Source: Hippopus hippopus
Taxonomy: Eukaryota; Mollusca; Bivalvia; Cardiida; Cardiidae
DNA: 64,000 nucleotides
NCBI GenBank assembly: GCA_946811185.2
Contig: OX328099.1
Location: 39,729,299 to 39,793,298 of the forward strand
Direction of reading: 5' to 3'
Position numbers and translations under genes: made by a program. The notes below the pieces were generated by a model that was not told the origin of the DNA, did not search any database, and saw nothing but the letters and a program-made list of their open reading frames with translations. This document shows, piece after piece, positions 11,140 to 19,804 of this stretch (position 1 is its first letter; each line of letters begins with the position of its first letter).

Positions 11140-11950
11140 AGTGTTTTCCAACCCTTGAAGTGCTCGATAAATGAATTGGATATTTCAGGCCTATATGAGA
11201 TAGGTCGAAATGTCGCGAGTAATAGGCTGTCTCACAAAATATCATGAAGTGTACATCCAAGATTAGACTGGACAGTCTTTGTTGCCTGATCTTGATTTAC
11301 ACAAGCCATATAATAACATTATAGTGTCAATGTGAAGTCTGAAAAAAACAGCGTGGTCGAGTGTAAGATTATCCTTTTCTAACAAGGAGTTTAAATTTGA
11401 AAAAAAAAAAGCTGGGTCAAGGATACAAAGATAATGTACACATTTTTAGGACAGTTTCCAGAGTTATCTAAGGGCCGAATGCATTTGTCTTTCAAAGGGT
11501 AGAAAACAATTTGGGAAAAGAAGAAATGAAAATGCTGTTTACCTGCATTTTCTCCTTTTCTAAAAATGTTTCTAAAAGCTATGAGTATTCCTTAAGGTCG
11601 TAAAACCTAGGATTGTTGGGAAAAAGGGTTAATTCATACAAAAGAATATATACGTATGTTGTTTAATTAAAATATTTATTGTCAATATTTTGTTATCTAC
11701 TCAGAAATATTTTTACAAATAATCGAGTTCATGCCTGTTTTAGCGGTTAGAATGAAAGACTTGTAATCCTGCATATCTTGGTTCGATTCCCATCCGAGAC
11801 ACTTGGTTACTTATGGAACTACATAGCCCCAGCATAATCATGTAAACCCACGAATCTTATGAAGCAGTAAGCTGTCGCCATGGTATGAATAAAGAATTGT
11901 TTAGAGCGGTAAAAAACGCCTTTCAATCTATCATTGTTTAAAATAAATAT
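11140..11950. other. Intergenic; repeat fragments
   Basis: Contains a hairpin family 3 copy (11500-11580) and a tRNA-like SINE fragment at about 11740-11830 (ggttcgattccc B box). No gene is supported. Confidence 0.4.
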
Positions 11951-11953
11951 AAT

Positions 11954-12220
11954 AAACCATGCTCTGTGAAAACGAAGTTTAATGCATTTGCACAAAGTAT
12001 CGATTCATGTTAGCCTGCGCAGTCCACACAGGCCGAAATAAGTCGAAAATAAATTATTGTTATTTGTAAATTTTCTGCGTGTCCAAGGACCAGTCTCATT
12101 CCAGATTCAACTTGTTGTTGTTGTACTTAATGGATTTCATGGATAAATAATTATGCGACGACTTGCTCGGTATAATGCATCACAAGATGTTTCAAACCCC
12201 CTTTCCTAGAGCTGCGCTGA
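11954..12220 (+). repeat. MITE family 1, diverged copy
   Basis: Both ends are present but mutated (aaccatgctctgtgaaaacg ... cctagagctgcgctgatta). The internal palindrome is largely destroyed, so this is one of the older copies. Confidence 0.65.
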
Positions 12221-12665
12221 TTATACATATTTATAAATAAAGCTTGAAGATGTAACACAGAGATTTATCTGAAACAGAGCATATTCACGAATTAAACTGG
12301 AATAAAACCCATGCTTGACAAAGATGTGCAGCAAAAAAAAGTTTTAGGAAATGGTTAAAATGGGATTGGAATGGCGTCTACGTATAGATTACTACATGCA
12401 TGAAAGAAACGCTTTCTTAAATGACTATAAAAAAAAAAAAATGTCACCAGTGCTAGTAAACTTTCATACATTTAAAAAACGCTTGCATCTAATATTCCTA
12501 CTACACGCATTAAAAAATCGCCTTTTTAATTCACAATAAAAAACGCTTTTTTAATTCACTATAAAGATGTCACTGAAAATACTAGCAAACTTTCATACAA
12601 ACCCTTGCGCTTAATATTCCCTTTTCAAGATAATTCAAGCTACTTTATTTCGCAGGCTGTACGAT

Positions 12666-13280
12666 TTATTCGTAATAAGATGCGAACACGGTTCCTATCG
12701 CATAAACATCGGCCGTTTTAAATGTTGCTTCAGCAAATGTGTCAGTGTCTTTGTTCCACATACATCGACTCACGACTTGCATACTTTGTTTAGCATCTTG
12801 AATGATTGTAACAGTCACAACATATTTATAACGGCCAAATCCGAGGGCCTTCACTCGTTTTTTGATATCGTCCGAGAGGCCAGTGGTCAGTTGCCGCACA
12901 GTTGGTGTGTATTCCACGCCTGTAAGCCATTCCTTAAGGGCGTCGTATATCACGTTTTTCGCTTTGTAGGACTGGAACTTTCTGTCCGGCTCTAATTTAT
13001 AAGTGTTCTCGTATTTGACCGGCGGACCTGGTTTGGTGGTACCTGAGGCGCCGGATATGCTGGTTCGTGAGACTTGGGACAGCCGGCGGTCTCTTGTGGC
13101 TTGTATCAGACTGGGGTCCCACTTGGAGGCTCTTCTCATCTGAGGTTGACTCATTCTGGGTACAGAGGCGGAACTGTCGTCTAAAGACTTTCTAGGGTTT
13201 GACATACTGTCTAGTGCGTTGATATTTTCTTTAGTCAGTCTTCTTGGCTGTTGGGCTGTTGTTATTTGTTTGGCAGGCAT
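12666..13280 (-). CDS. Tctex1-domain dynein light chain
   Basis: The 204-aa single-exon ORF starts at ATG 13280. Residues about 90-204 form a Tctex1/DYNLT domain (YENTYKLEPD..F, IYDALKEWL, YTP...QLTT.LSDDIKKRVKALGFGRYKYVVTVTIIQD, SRCMWNKDTDTFAEATF, YAIGTVFASYYE). Family members bind dynein intermediate chain as light chains or act in ciliary and axonemal motor complexes. The first 85 residues are Ser/Arg-rich and probably disordered, with RRLSQVSRTSISG (a PKA-like RRxS site) shared with the paralogue at 46172-46804. The Polinton begins only 291 bp upstream of this start codon. It most resembles the longer TCTEX1D/DYNLT5 type, but exact orthology is not certain. Confidence 0.9.
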   Translation of the reverse strand: MPAKQITTAQQPRRLTKENINALDSMSNPRKSLDDSSASVPRMSQPQMRRASKWDPSLIQATRDRRLSQVSRTSISGASGTTKPGPPVKYENTYKLEPDRKFQSYKAKNVIYDALKEWLTGVEYTPTVRQLTTGLSDDIKKRVKALGFGRYKYVVTVTIIQDAKQSMQVVSRCMWNKDTDTFAEATFKTADVYAIGTVFASYYE

Positions 13281-13571
13281 CCTGTAGTTCCAACTTTGTT
13301 ACTACACTTGTATTATTTCTAACTTCCTAGCTGTCTTGAATTAACTATGTGTTAATGTATCTGAAAAGCAGAAAAAGGTTGCTATTTAGGAAAGAGAGTT
13401 GACGTTACACACTGGTATGCTTGTTTGAATGGTGTTTCACGCCGCTCTCAAAGGTATTTCACTTATATGATGGCGATAAATCACCGATGCATCTATTTTT
13501 GGGTCGTCGCCTTCAAGAATTTGATTCTAGATAGAATACCTGGATAGCAATTTCAAGACATTAGGCACGGA
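13281..13571. other. 5' flank of the Tctex1 gene up to the Polinton junction
   Basis: Presumed promoter or 5' UTR of the minus-strand Tctex1 gene, cut by the Polinton insertion at 13571/13572. No TATA box is obvious. Confidence 0.45.
13566..13571. repeat. Target-site duplication, left (CACGGA)
   Basis: CACGGA directly precedes the element's first bases AGTAGTAAA and recurs directly after the mirror end at 28537-28542. A 6-bp duplication is characteristic of Maverick/Polinton integration. Confidence 0.95.
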
Positions 13572-14092
13572 AGTAGTAAATGGTAGTCACTTGGGGCACA
13601 AATAGGCCATGTGCCCCATGTGACTACCCTTTAATGCCCCATTCTGCTACCCTGACAGTAAATGGGGCGCCGGGGTAGCAGAATGGGGCAAACCGGAAGT
13701 CGATTTTTGTAAAACCGGAAGTGAATTTTAGTAAATGGAGTTATCTCCCCTGATTTTATCCGGAAAGGGGGGGAATGGGCGTGGCTTAGGAAAGTCACGT
13801 GACGTTACCATGACGACACGTGACGTCACTTCCGGTTGACGTGGACTTCCGGTACCTATTCTCCTTACCCTGAGAGGGGAAAGATGGGTGCGGCTTAGGA
13901 AAGTCATGTGACGTCATGGTTACAGGGCAAAGACCATTTCCGGTTGATCTTAGACTGCACATGTTGCAGAGATTGGACAGTCCTATCTGACTTACCCTGA
14001 GTGCCCTATTCTGCTTACCCTGAGTGGGGTTGTACTGACTGAAAGTCTTGAAAATTGACAATTTGAAAGATCACTCTTTCGTGTGGAATGGT

Positions 14093-14108
14093 AGCCCTGA
14101 AAAGGGCT
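14093..14108 (-). terminator. Histone-type 3' stem-loop of left gene A
   Basis: On the minus strand it reads AGCCCT-TTTC-AGGGCT then ACCATTCCACACGAAAGAG. It starts 20 nt after the stop codon. Confidence 0.85.
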
Positions 14109-14113
14109 GTTTG

Positions 14114-14144
14114 TGGAGGTTGTGTTTTTTAGGCACAACCTCCA
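14114..14144 (-). promoter_or_regulatory. Second hairpin spanning the gene A stop codon (left)
   Basis: An 11-bp perfect stem TGGAGGTTGTG / CACAACCTCCA places the stop codon in its loop, just upstream of the histone-type stem-loop. The right copy has the same stem at 27964-27994. Confidence 0.6.
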
Positions 14145-14557
14145 ACTTTTCTGCAGGCTGGACAGCTGCTTGCTGTCCGCCTCTTAAGCCTCCTCAATTC
14201 CGTCTCGTCCAGGTTAAAGTGCAGAGAGAATGGTGGTTCGTCATCGTCATCCCAGCATTCCGTCACTGGAATGACGACCTTCTTCTCGTTGACTGGTGGC
14301 AGTGGTGTCGGCTTCAGGCCTACCCCACCATCAAGAAAGAGCAATATTTCTTCAAAGAGTGGGCATCTATTTTCGTCTTTTTTCCACTCTGTTGGTGTGA
14401 TGACGAGCCCTACCTTGTAGTTTACTAGTGGGTGTAGTGGTGGTCTTTCTTCCTCTGCCATCAAGTGGTTGAGCTGGTTGTTAACCCTCTCTATTTTCAA
14501 TCAGAGGGTGGATACCGCTCTCATTAAATTGCGAACTGACTTCCGAAGATCTTCCAT
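14129..14557 (-). pseudogene. Arm gene A, left copy (premature stop)
   Basis: Same gene as 27668-27979. The ATG at 14557 matches the right copy, but codon 19 is TGA (14501-14503), after which the frame stays open to the shared end. It has about 40 extra residues mid-protein that the right copy lacks. Downstream, both share VIPVTECWDDD.EP.FSLHFNLDETELRRLKRRTASSCPACRKVGGCA-type sequence, given here only as motifs: an acidic WDDD stretch, a basic LRRLKRR segment and a C-terminal CPxCx4GC metal-binding-like motif. The function is unknown. Initiation after the stop is possible but unsupported. Confidence 0.7.
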
Positions 14558-14588
14558 CGTTCAATTGAATAGTGAAAAATTTCACTGG

Positions 14589-14745
14589 CTTTTATAAGCT
14601 GGTGGGAGGATTGACCTACTTTGGCTCAGAATTAACGGTGACCAATCAAAATGTGTAATGATATAAGGAACGAATCGATTGGACACCGTTAATTCTATGT
14701 CAAAGTAGGTCAATCCTCTCGTCAGAACTAGGATTGACCTACTTT
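14589..14745. promoter_or_regulatory. Arm promoter module (gene A left, bidirectional)
   Basis: TATAAAAG on the minus strand (14589-14596) faces gene A. AAAGTAGGTCA occurs at 14612-14622 (-), 14702-14712 (+) and 14735-14745 (-), with AP-1-like TGACTCA next to the last. CCAATCA and GTTAAT motifs lie between. Confidence 0.75.
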
Positions 14746-14779
14746 GACTCAGAATTAAGAGCGCGTTCCCGGGCGAAAG

Positions 14780-15180
14780 CACCCTCGATAAAGGGGTTTA
14801 AACGCTATATGTTATTAAGTGTAACTCTTTAGAGGTAGAAATGCCAAAATTTGAAAAGAATAATCTTTTAGAATTAACGTTTTTTTGACCAATCAGACGC
14901 TTCGTTGCTTTAATGTTGGCCAATCAGAAGCTTCGTTATATTTCTTTGTGTGCGTAAAAAAACTAGAAGGAGAAGATTCGTGTTATGTACATGAGTTTGG
15001 ACTTAGTCTTTTTTTTGATATGGAATACAGTGTGAATTTAATGTCCACACTGTCTCAGGACAAGAGGGTTGGGAATAGACTTTTTTTGTCTGGTTAGAGT
15101 AAAAAATTTGCAGTGGGACTGTGGACTTAGGCTTTTTTGAGTATAACTATTAGAGTATAACTCATTGACTGAAAGTCTTT
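14780..15180. repeat. Arm spacer repeat (degenerate cassette), copy 1
   Basis: Shared with 16160-16500 and 18370-18690: two (G)CCAATCAGA..(C)TTCGTT boxes, then 'tttgatatggaatacagtgtga' and 'ggcttttttgagtataac'. It encodes no convincing protein. It may be the remains of a deleted cassette or a plus-strand promoter without a gene. Confidence 0.55.
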
Positions 15181-15231
15181 TGACTGAAAATTGACAATTC
15201 GAAAAGAAAGATCTTTTCGTGGTGTTGGGTT

Positions 15232-15247
15232 AGCCCTGAAAAGGGCT
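15232..15247 (-). terminator. Histone-type 3' stem-loop of gene B
   Basis: AGCCCT-TTTC-AGGGCT on the minus strand, 30 nt after the stop, followed by AACCCAACACCACGAAAAGA. Confidence 0.85.
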
Positions 15248-15277
15248 GTTTTTCTGTGTTGGAATGTTTTCCAGCTT

Positions 15278-15892
15278 TTAATGACAGCTTTTCTTTGGTT
15301 TTTTCGGGATCTTGAAATCATCAAAGTCATCAATCTTTTTTCCGTATTTGCCCTGGCCCGTCATTGTCGAGATTGCCCAGTTGTTGAGAACTCCTTGCTT
15401 TTTGTGAAGTTCCCCATTGCTTTCCTCCGATTTTCTTTTTGTTGCTCTTCGCTGTTTTTCCTTTGGATGTTGTTTTTCTTTCTTTACAACCGTTACGATT
15501 GACTCTACTAGTTTATGAAGACTGGTTTTATCAAAGTCAAATTCCATCGGGATTTTCACCGGAATCTGCACAGGAACAGGTGAAACACGCTTACTCTGTT
15601 GACATAATGTCTCAATGTTTCTGCTCAGCTATTCAGTGTTTGTGTTTAAAGTCTTTATCTCCTCCAAATGCTTGTTGAAAGTCTTCAGTTCTTCTAAAAG
15701 CTGAGTCAATACAGAATCTTGTTTTGAATTCAGCTGTCTTACTTCTTCAAAAATGTCGTCCAATATGGTCTTTGGGTTGACTAGTGTTGAATTCATCGCT
15801 GTCGATGGGCTGATATCTCCAGTGTTTTCTTTTGGTAGGAATTCGTCTATATCGAAACCGTCCAAGTTGAATCCATTTCAGTTGAAATCCAT
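15278..15892 (-). pseudogene. Arm gene B, coiled-coil/basic protein with two in-frame stops
   Basis: One reading frame of 205 codons from ATG 15892 to the stop at 15278. It is interrupted by TGA at codon 5 (15878-15880) and TAG at 15629-15631. Upstream of the TAG is a Leu/Gln/Glu heptad region (IFEEVRQLNSKQDSVLTQLL), probably a coiled coil. Downstream is a Lys-rich segment (KKEKQHPKEKQRRATKRKSE) and a short KIPKKPKKSCH tail. Its 5' UTR and 3' UTR closely match those of gene G (27017-27316), yet the proteins differ. No family is recognised; a DNA-binding or virion-core-like basic protein is only a guess. Confidence 0.6.
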
Positions 15893-15959
15893 TCTTCCGT
15901 TAGTGTTTTATTCGAGAGCTGAGAGTCGAATAATTTATTATTTAGAAAAACATCGTCGG

Positions 15960-16116
15960 CTTTTATAAGCTGGTGGGAGGATTGACCTACTTTGGTTCAG
16001 AATTAACGTTGACCAATCAAAATGTGTAATGATATAACGAACGAATCGATTGGACAACGTTAATTCTATGTCAAAGTAGGTCAATCCTCTCGTCAGAACT
16101 AGGATTGACCTACTTC
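15960..16116. promoter_or_regulatory. Arm promoter module (gene B)
   Basis: TATAAAAG (-) lies at 15960-15967 and AAAGTAGGTCA at 15983-15993 (-) and 16073-16083 (+). A one-base variant is at 16106-16116. CCAATCA and AACGTTAATT are present. It is nearly the same sequence as the gene A module. Confidence 0.75.
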
Positions 16117-16159
16117 GATTCAGAATTAAGAGCGCGTTCCCGGGCGAAAGCACCCTCGA

Positions 16160-16500
16160 TGAAGAGGGTTAAACGCTATGTGTTATTAAGTGTAACTCAT
16201 AGAGGTAGAAATGCTAAAAATTTGAAAAGAATAATCTTTCAGAATAAACGTTTTTTGACCAATCAGAAGCTTCGTTGGTTTAATGTTGGCCAATCAGAAG
16301 CTTCGTTATATTTCTTTCTTTGTGTGAGTAAAAAACTAGAAGGAAAAGGTTCGTGTTATGCACAGAAATTTGGACTTAGTCTTTTTTTTGATATGGAATA
16401 CAGTGTGATTTTGAAAGAGAAAACTAGGTCTGTATTGGACTTAGACTTTTTTGAGTATAGCTCTTTGACTGAAAGTCTTTTGACTGAAAATTGACAATTC
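16160..16500. repeat. Arm spacer repeat, copy 2
   Basis: Same unit as 14780-15180, with paired CCAATCAGAAGCTTCGTT boxes and 'gatatggaatacagtgtga'. It ends in the 'gactgaaagtcttttgactg' block that lies beyond each stem-loop. Confidence 0.55.
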
Positions 16501-16528
16501 GAAAGATCACTCTTTCTTGCTGAATGGT

Positions 16529-16544
16529 AGCCCTGAAAAGGGCT
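16529..16544 (-). terminator. Histone-type 3' stem-loop of gene C
   Basis: AGCCCT-TTTC-AGGGCT on the minus strand, 26 nt after the stop. It is followed by ACCATTCAGCAAGAAAGAG, a near-canonical histone downstream element. Confidence 0.88.
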
Positions 16545-16570
16545 GTTTTGAGTCTTGTTGTCTGGCAAGG

Positions 16571-16777
16571 CTATTCATCGACTGTATAAACTACAGGTCT
16601 GATCTCTCGCCAGCAATATTCGCACCAGACCCATGGGTCATCGTCTTCATCATAAAATCCCTCATCAGGATTTGGACAGTTGTGCTTTTGTCCAAGATAC
16701 TGTAGGGGAAATGTACATTTCCCACACTCTATGTCGCATGCTTGAGCACACAAAGGGCAAATAAGTATCTGAACCAT
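16571..16777 (-). CDS. Arm gene C, 68-aa zinc-ribbon-like protein
   Basis: The start was set at MVQIL (16777). The upstream in-frame ATGs lie at or before the expected transcription start of the TATA box at 16815-16822, and the paralogue C' (18798-19004) is then also exactly 68 aa. Cysteine pattern: CPLC, C.IECGKC, KHNCP.PDEGFYD, WCEYC. These are four CxxC-like pairs that probably bind zinc. The acidic DEDDD stretch varies between the paralogues. The family is not recognised. It could be a small nucleic-acid- or protein-binding zinc ribbon. Confidence 0.75.
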   Translation of the reverse strand: MVQILICPLCAQACDIECGKCTFPLQYLGQKHNCPNPDEGFYDEDDDPWVWCEYCWREIRPVVYTVDE

Positions 16778-16814
16778 AGTGGAACGAATATGATTTGATG
16801 TATAAAACATTGAC

Positions 16815-16849
16815 TTTTTATAGTTTTGCTGGATGGATTGACCTACTTT
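16815..16849 (-). promoter_or_regulatory. Arm promoter module (gene C)
   Basis: TATAAAAA (-) lies at 16815-16822 with AAAGTAGGTCA (-) at 16839-16849. 'tgactcagaattaacg' and CCAATCA lie upstream. The start codon follows the TATA box by 38 nt, so the 5' UTR is very short. Confidence 0.7.
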
Positions 16850-17093
16850 TGACTCAGAATTAACGTTGTCCAATCAAAAAGCTCGTTATATCTTTAGTTT
16901 TATTGGAGAGATGGCTTTTTCTTACTCAAAACTTACTGTTGGACTTAGTCTGAGGAACGATTTTGTTCTTTAGGGAAAGATTTAGCTAGAGAGTTGATGC
17001 AAAGGACCTCTTTTTTGACTGTAACTGATTGATTGTAATTCTTAGAGGAAATTGACAAATTTGAAGAAAGATCACTCTTTCTTGGTGTTGAGT

Positions 17094-17109
17094 AGCCCTG
17101 AAAAGGGCT
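17094..17109 (-). terminator. Histone-type 3' stem-loop of gene D
   Basis: AGCCCT-TTTC-AGGGCT on the minus strand, 40 nt after the stop, then ACTCAACACCAAGAAAGAG. Confidence 0.85.
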
Positions 17110-17149
17110 GTTTTTTAAAGAAATCAACTCAAAATATTCAGAGTTGGAC

Positions 17150-17437
17150 CTATTCGTCGAAAAACTCCCGGTCAAGTTCATCCATCTGTTCACGCTTACA
17201 GCGGGTATAGTCTCTGTACATATCGAGTGTTTCTTCAATAACCCATAATTTTATCCCAAAGTAACAGCAGTACAATCTGTTATTTGTACGTTCTGACATC
17301 TTGTATGCTTTCTCTACCACATCTTGACGATGTTCTAGCAAGTCGATCTGTTTGTAGGCTTCCATAAATTCTCGTTTGGCAACATTCATTTTGCGTTGTA
17401 TCTTGCGTTCACTCGAAGTCAGTTTTCTTGTAAACAT
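17150..17437 (-). CDS. Arm gene D, 95-aa basic helical protein
   Basis: ATG at 17437, stop TAG at 17150. The protein is very rich in Lys/Arg/Glu and predicted to be all-helical: a basic N-terminus (MFTRKLTSSERKIQRKMN), a central KMSERTNNR motif and an acidic C-terminus (DELDREFFDE). Paralogue D' at 17898-18191 keeps KM.ERTNNR, IE.TL.M and the acidic tail. No family is recognised. The charge pattern suits a nucleic-acid-binding or coiled-coil dimer protein, which is inference. Confidence 0.72.
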   Translation of the reverse strand: MFTRKLTSSERKIQRKMNVAKREFMEAYKQIDLLEHRQDVVEKAYKMSERTNNRLYCCYFGIKLWVIEETLDMYRDYTRCKREQMDELDREFFDE

Positions 17438-17490
17438 GATGATTCGAATTGGTTATCTAGTTGATAATAATTTTTTACAATTGAGTCCGG

Positions 17491-17649
17491 ACTTTACATA
17501 TTCTTGCATAGGGATTGACCTACTTTGACTTAGAATTAACGTTGGCGAATCAAAATGTGTAATGATATAACGAACGAATCGATTGGACAACGTTAATTCT
17601 ATGTCAAAGTAGGTCAATCCTCTCGTCAGAACTAGGATTGACCTACTTT
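17491..17649. promoter_or_regulatory. Arm promoter module (gene D)
   Basis: AAAGTAGGTCA occurs at 17516-17526 (-), 17606-17616 (+) and 17639-17649 (-). The TATA position has decayed to TATGTAAAG (about 17492-17500), while the D' module keeps TATATAAAG. Confidence 0.65.
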
Positions 17650-17855
17650 GACTCAGAATTAAGAGCGCGTTCCCGGGCGAAAGCACCCTCGATAAAGGGG
17701 TTAAACGCTATGTGTTATTAAGTGTAACTCATAGAGGTAGAAATGCCAAAAATAGGCTTTTTTGAGTATAACTCTTAGAGTATAACTCATTGGCTGAATG
17801 TCTTTTGACTGAAAATTGACAATTCGAAAAGAAAGATCTTTTCGTGGAGTTGGGT

Positions 17856-17871
17856 AGCCCTGAAAAGGGCT
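17856..17871 (-). terminator. Histone-type 3' stem-loop of gene D'
   Basis: AGCCCT-TTTC-AGGGCT on the minus strand, 26 nt after the stop, followed by ACCCA (the canonical histone flank) and CACGAAAAGA. Confidence 0.87.
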
Positions 17872-17897
17872 GTTTTGAAGAAAATCAAGTTGAATAA

Positions 17898-18191
17898 TTA
17901 TTCAGAATCAGACGAATCGTTGAACAGCTCTCGGTGAAGTTCGATAATCTGGTCAGCTTTGGAAAAGGCATATTCATAAAACATTTCAAGTGTCCCTTCA
18001 ATAACTGTAAGCTTCATTCGAAGGTTATAGCGGAACGCTCTGTTGTTTGTACGTTCTGCCATCTTGTACTGTTTCTTCACCTGGTCTAAACGTTGCTTCA
18101 GCAAGACGATCTGATTAAAGGCTTTTCTAAATCGTCGTTTAGCATCATTTAAAGTGAAACGTTTGTCAAGAGTTCTTATTCTTGAAGGCAT
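17898..18191 (-). CDS. Arm gene D', paralogue of gene D, 97 aa
   Basis: ATG at 18191. It has a basic helical N-terminus (MPSRIRTLDKRFTLNDAKRR), AERTNNRAFRYNL, then VIEGTLEMFYEY and an acidic FNDSSDSE end. It aligns with gene D along its whole length at moderate identity, so both copies have probably been kept under selection rather than being a fresh duplication. The function is unknown. Confidence 0.75.
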   Translation of the reverse strand: MPSRIRTLDKRFTLNDAKRRFRKAFNQIVLLKQRLDQVKKQYKMAERTNNRAFRYNLRMKLTVIEGTLEMFYEYAFSKADQIIELHRELFNDSSDSE

Positions 18192-18243
18192 GTTGATGAT
18201 TTGGTTATCTACTTGATAATAATTTTTTACAATTGAGTGCGGA

Positions 18244-18368
18244 CTTTATATATTCTTGCATAGGGATTGACCTACTTTGACTTAGAATTAACGTTAACCA
18301 ATCAAAATGTATAATGATATAACGAACGATTCAACTGGGTAACGTTAATTCTATACCAAAGTAGGTCA
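18244..18368. promoter_or_regulatory. Arm promoter module (gene D')
   Basis: TATATAAAG (-) is at 18244-18252 and AAAGTAGGTCA at 18268-18278 (-) and 18358-18368 (+). Two GTTA-type motifs and CCAATCA lie between. Confidence 0.75.
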
Positions 18369-18369
18369 A

Positions 18370-18690
18370 TCCTCCCATCAGAACTAGTTTTGATTCACAA
18401 TTAACGTTTTTTGACCAATCAGAAGGTTCGTTGCTTTAACGTTGCCCAATCAGAACGTTCGTTACATTTTTTTTTTATCCAAAAAAACAATTGATAAATC
18501 TGAAATGATAGAAGAGAGGATTTACGCTTTTGAATTTTTTGGTATGGAATACAGTGTGATTTTTTTGATACCCACACTGTCTCTGCTCAAAAAGGGTTGG
18601 GAATCGACTTTTTTGTCTGGTTAGAGCAAACATTGCAGTGGCTGTGGCCTTAGGCTTTTTTGGAGTATAACTCTTAGAGTGTAACTCTTT
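18370..18690. repeat. Arm spacer repeat, copy 3
   Basis: Third copy of the 14780-15180 unit, with paired CCAATCAGAA.GTTCGTT boxes and 'ggtatggaatacagtgtga'. Confidence 0.5.
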
Positions 18691-18755
18691 GACTGAAAGT
18701 CTTTTGACTGAAAATTGACAAATTTGAAAAGAAAGATCTTTTCGTGGTGTTGGTT

Positions 18756-18771
18756 AGCCCTGAAAAGGGCT
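18756..18771 (-). terminator. Histone-type 3' stem-loop of gene C'
   Basis: AGCCCT-TTTC-AGGGCT on the minus strand, 26 nt after the stop, then AACCAACACCACGAAAAGA. Confidence 0.85.
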
Positions 18772-18797
18772 GTTTTTCGAGTATTCATCTATCAAGA

Positions 18798-19004
18798 CTA
18801 CTGCTCTTCTAAACGATTTACTGGGATGATTTCACATCCACAGTATTCACAGCATACTGCCGAGCTTTCATCATAGTCATAGAATCCCTCATCAGGATCA
18901 GGACAGTTATGCTTCTGACCAAGGTAGTCCAGAATAGTAAGGCATTTTCCGCATTCTATATAGCATCTGCTACCACACATCGGACAGAGAAGTATCTGTA
19001 CCAT
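18798..19004 (-). CDS. Arm gene C', paralogue of gene C, 68 aa
   Basis: Start MVQIL at 19004. CPMC, C.IECGKC, YLGQKHNCPDPDEGFYD and CCEYCGC are present, so every cysteine of gene C is kept plus extra ones. The 3' distance to the stem-loop is identical to gene C (26 nt). It is divergently paired with gene E across a shared promoter at 19042-19210. Confidence 0.77.
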   Translation of the reverse strand: MVQILLCPMCGSRCYIECGKCLTILDYLGQKHNCPDPDEGFYDYDESSAVCCEYCGCEIIPVNRLEEQ

Positions 19005-19041
19005 GATGGAACGATAATGATTTGATGTATAAAACATTGGA

Positions 19042-19210
19042 ATTTTATAGCTTGCAGGGTGGATTGACCTACTTCGACATAGAATTAACGTCGCCTAATC
19101 GAATCGTTCGTTATATCATTACACATTTTGATTGGATAACTTTAATTCTGAGATTGGTCAACGTTAATTCTGAGTCAAAGTAGGTCAATCCTCCCGTCAA
19201 CGTATAAAAA
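19042..19210. promoter_or_regulatory. Divergent arm promoter (C' left, E right)
   Basis: A TATA box TATAAAAT (-) at 19042-19049 faces C' and TATAAAAA (+) at 19203-19210 faces E. AP-1 TGAGTCA overlaps AAAGTAGGTCA at 19171-19187 (+). A one-base-off copy is at 19065-19075 (-). The layout is nearly symmetrical around a CCAAT-like centre. Confidence 0.78.
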
Positions 19211-19249
19211 CGAACTTTTTTTTATGATCGGATTATTTTTCATTTCACA

Positions 19250-19456
19250 ATGAAAGACAATAAAAATTTTAGCAAGTGTTTTGGAAGGAGAAAGGGCAAA
19301 ATGATGAAGAGAGAGATGGAGGAGAAGCTAGATCGGGAGAAAAGAGAAAAAGAAGCAAGAAGAGAAGAGGCAGCGAAGTTGAAAACTCTCTGCGAGTTTT
19401 TAAAGAGGCAAGGGCTTGAGTTTTCGCCCGACTTCATGTCACTGGTATGGAATTAA
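19250..19456 (+). CDS. Arm gene E, 68-aa highly charged protein
   Basis: ATG at 19250, 40 nt after TATAAAAA. A Lys/Arg/Glu-rich helix covers most of the protein (KMMKREMEEKLDREKREKEA), ending in LKRQGLEFSPDFMSLVWN. It is the only left-arm gene transcribed toward the core. A diverged homologue E' lies at 25767-26213. Charge and predicted helix are all that can be said; no family is recognised. Confidence 0.7.
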   Translation: MKDNKNFSKCFGRRKGKMMKREMEEKLDREKREKEARREEAAKLKTLCEFLKRQGLEFSPDFMSLVWN

Positions 19457-19485
19457 TTTTAACCATCCAGTGAATGGAGAAAAAC

Positions 19486-19501
19486 AGCCCTTTTCAGGGC
19501 T
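19486..19501 (+). terminator. Histone-type 3' stem-loop of gene E
   Basis: AAAAACAGCCCTTTTCAGGG begins the signal, followed by CTACCATTCCCCAAGAAAGA: stem-loop, ACCA flank and the exact 9-mer CAAGAAAGA of the histone downstream element. It starts 29 nt after the stop and is the clearest copy in the window. Confidence 0.92.
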
Positions 19502-19620
19502 ACCATTCCCCAAGAAAGAGCTTTTCTTTCGAATTGTCAATTTTTTCTCTCAAAAGGTTTACAGTCAAAAGACTTACAGTCAGAAGAAAAAAGTCAAGCC
19601 CAGAATTATTTCATATGTTT

Positions 19621-19626
19621 TTTATT
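19621..19626 (-). terminator. AATAAA poly(A) signal for gene H
   Basis: TTTATT on the plus strand, in a block inverted at 25740-25760. It serves the minus-strand core gene H, about 180 nt after its stop. No histone-type stem-loop is present on this side. Confidence 0.65.
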
Positions 19627-19804
19627 CAAACAATTTTGTACAATGAAACAAGACATGAACTGTGAAAAAACAATGGAATGAAAAAACAGTATCTGTTAAA
19701 AACATTGAAAATGAAAAAACAATATCTGTGCAAAAAACAATTTAGCATAAAAACATTTCGTACAATATAACATTTCATACAATATAACATTTTACAATGC
19801 AAAT

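Larger units (their letters stand above)
13572..14790 (+). repeat. Left terminal inverted repeat (long)
   Basis: Closely matches 27455-28536 in inverse orientation, including the A gene and its promoter; the left copy is longer by an insert inside gene A. The outer about 500 bp hold two CRE palindromes TGACGTCA (13821-13828 and 13909-13916), CACGTG boxes, several CCGGAAGT/ACTTCCGG Ets-type sites and the repeated phrase CTTACCCTGAG.G. No ORF is supported in that outer part. Confidence 0.9.

Noticed and set aside
16571..16873. Longer 100-aa version of gene C starting at 16873
   Set aside because: It would start upstream of the TATA box and translate promoter DNA. The 68-aa start matches the paralogue.
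14588..19210. CRISPR-like array of the 100-bp inverted promoter modules
   Set aside because: The spacing is irregular, there is a gene between each repeat, and the DNA is eukaryotic.
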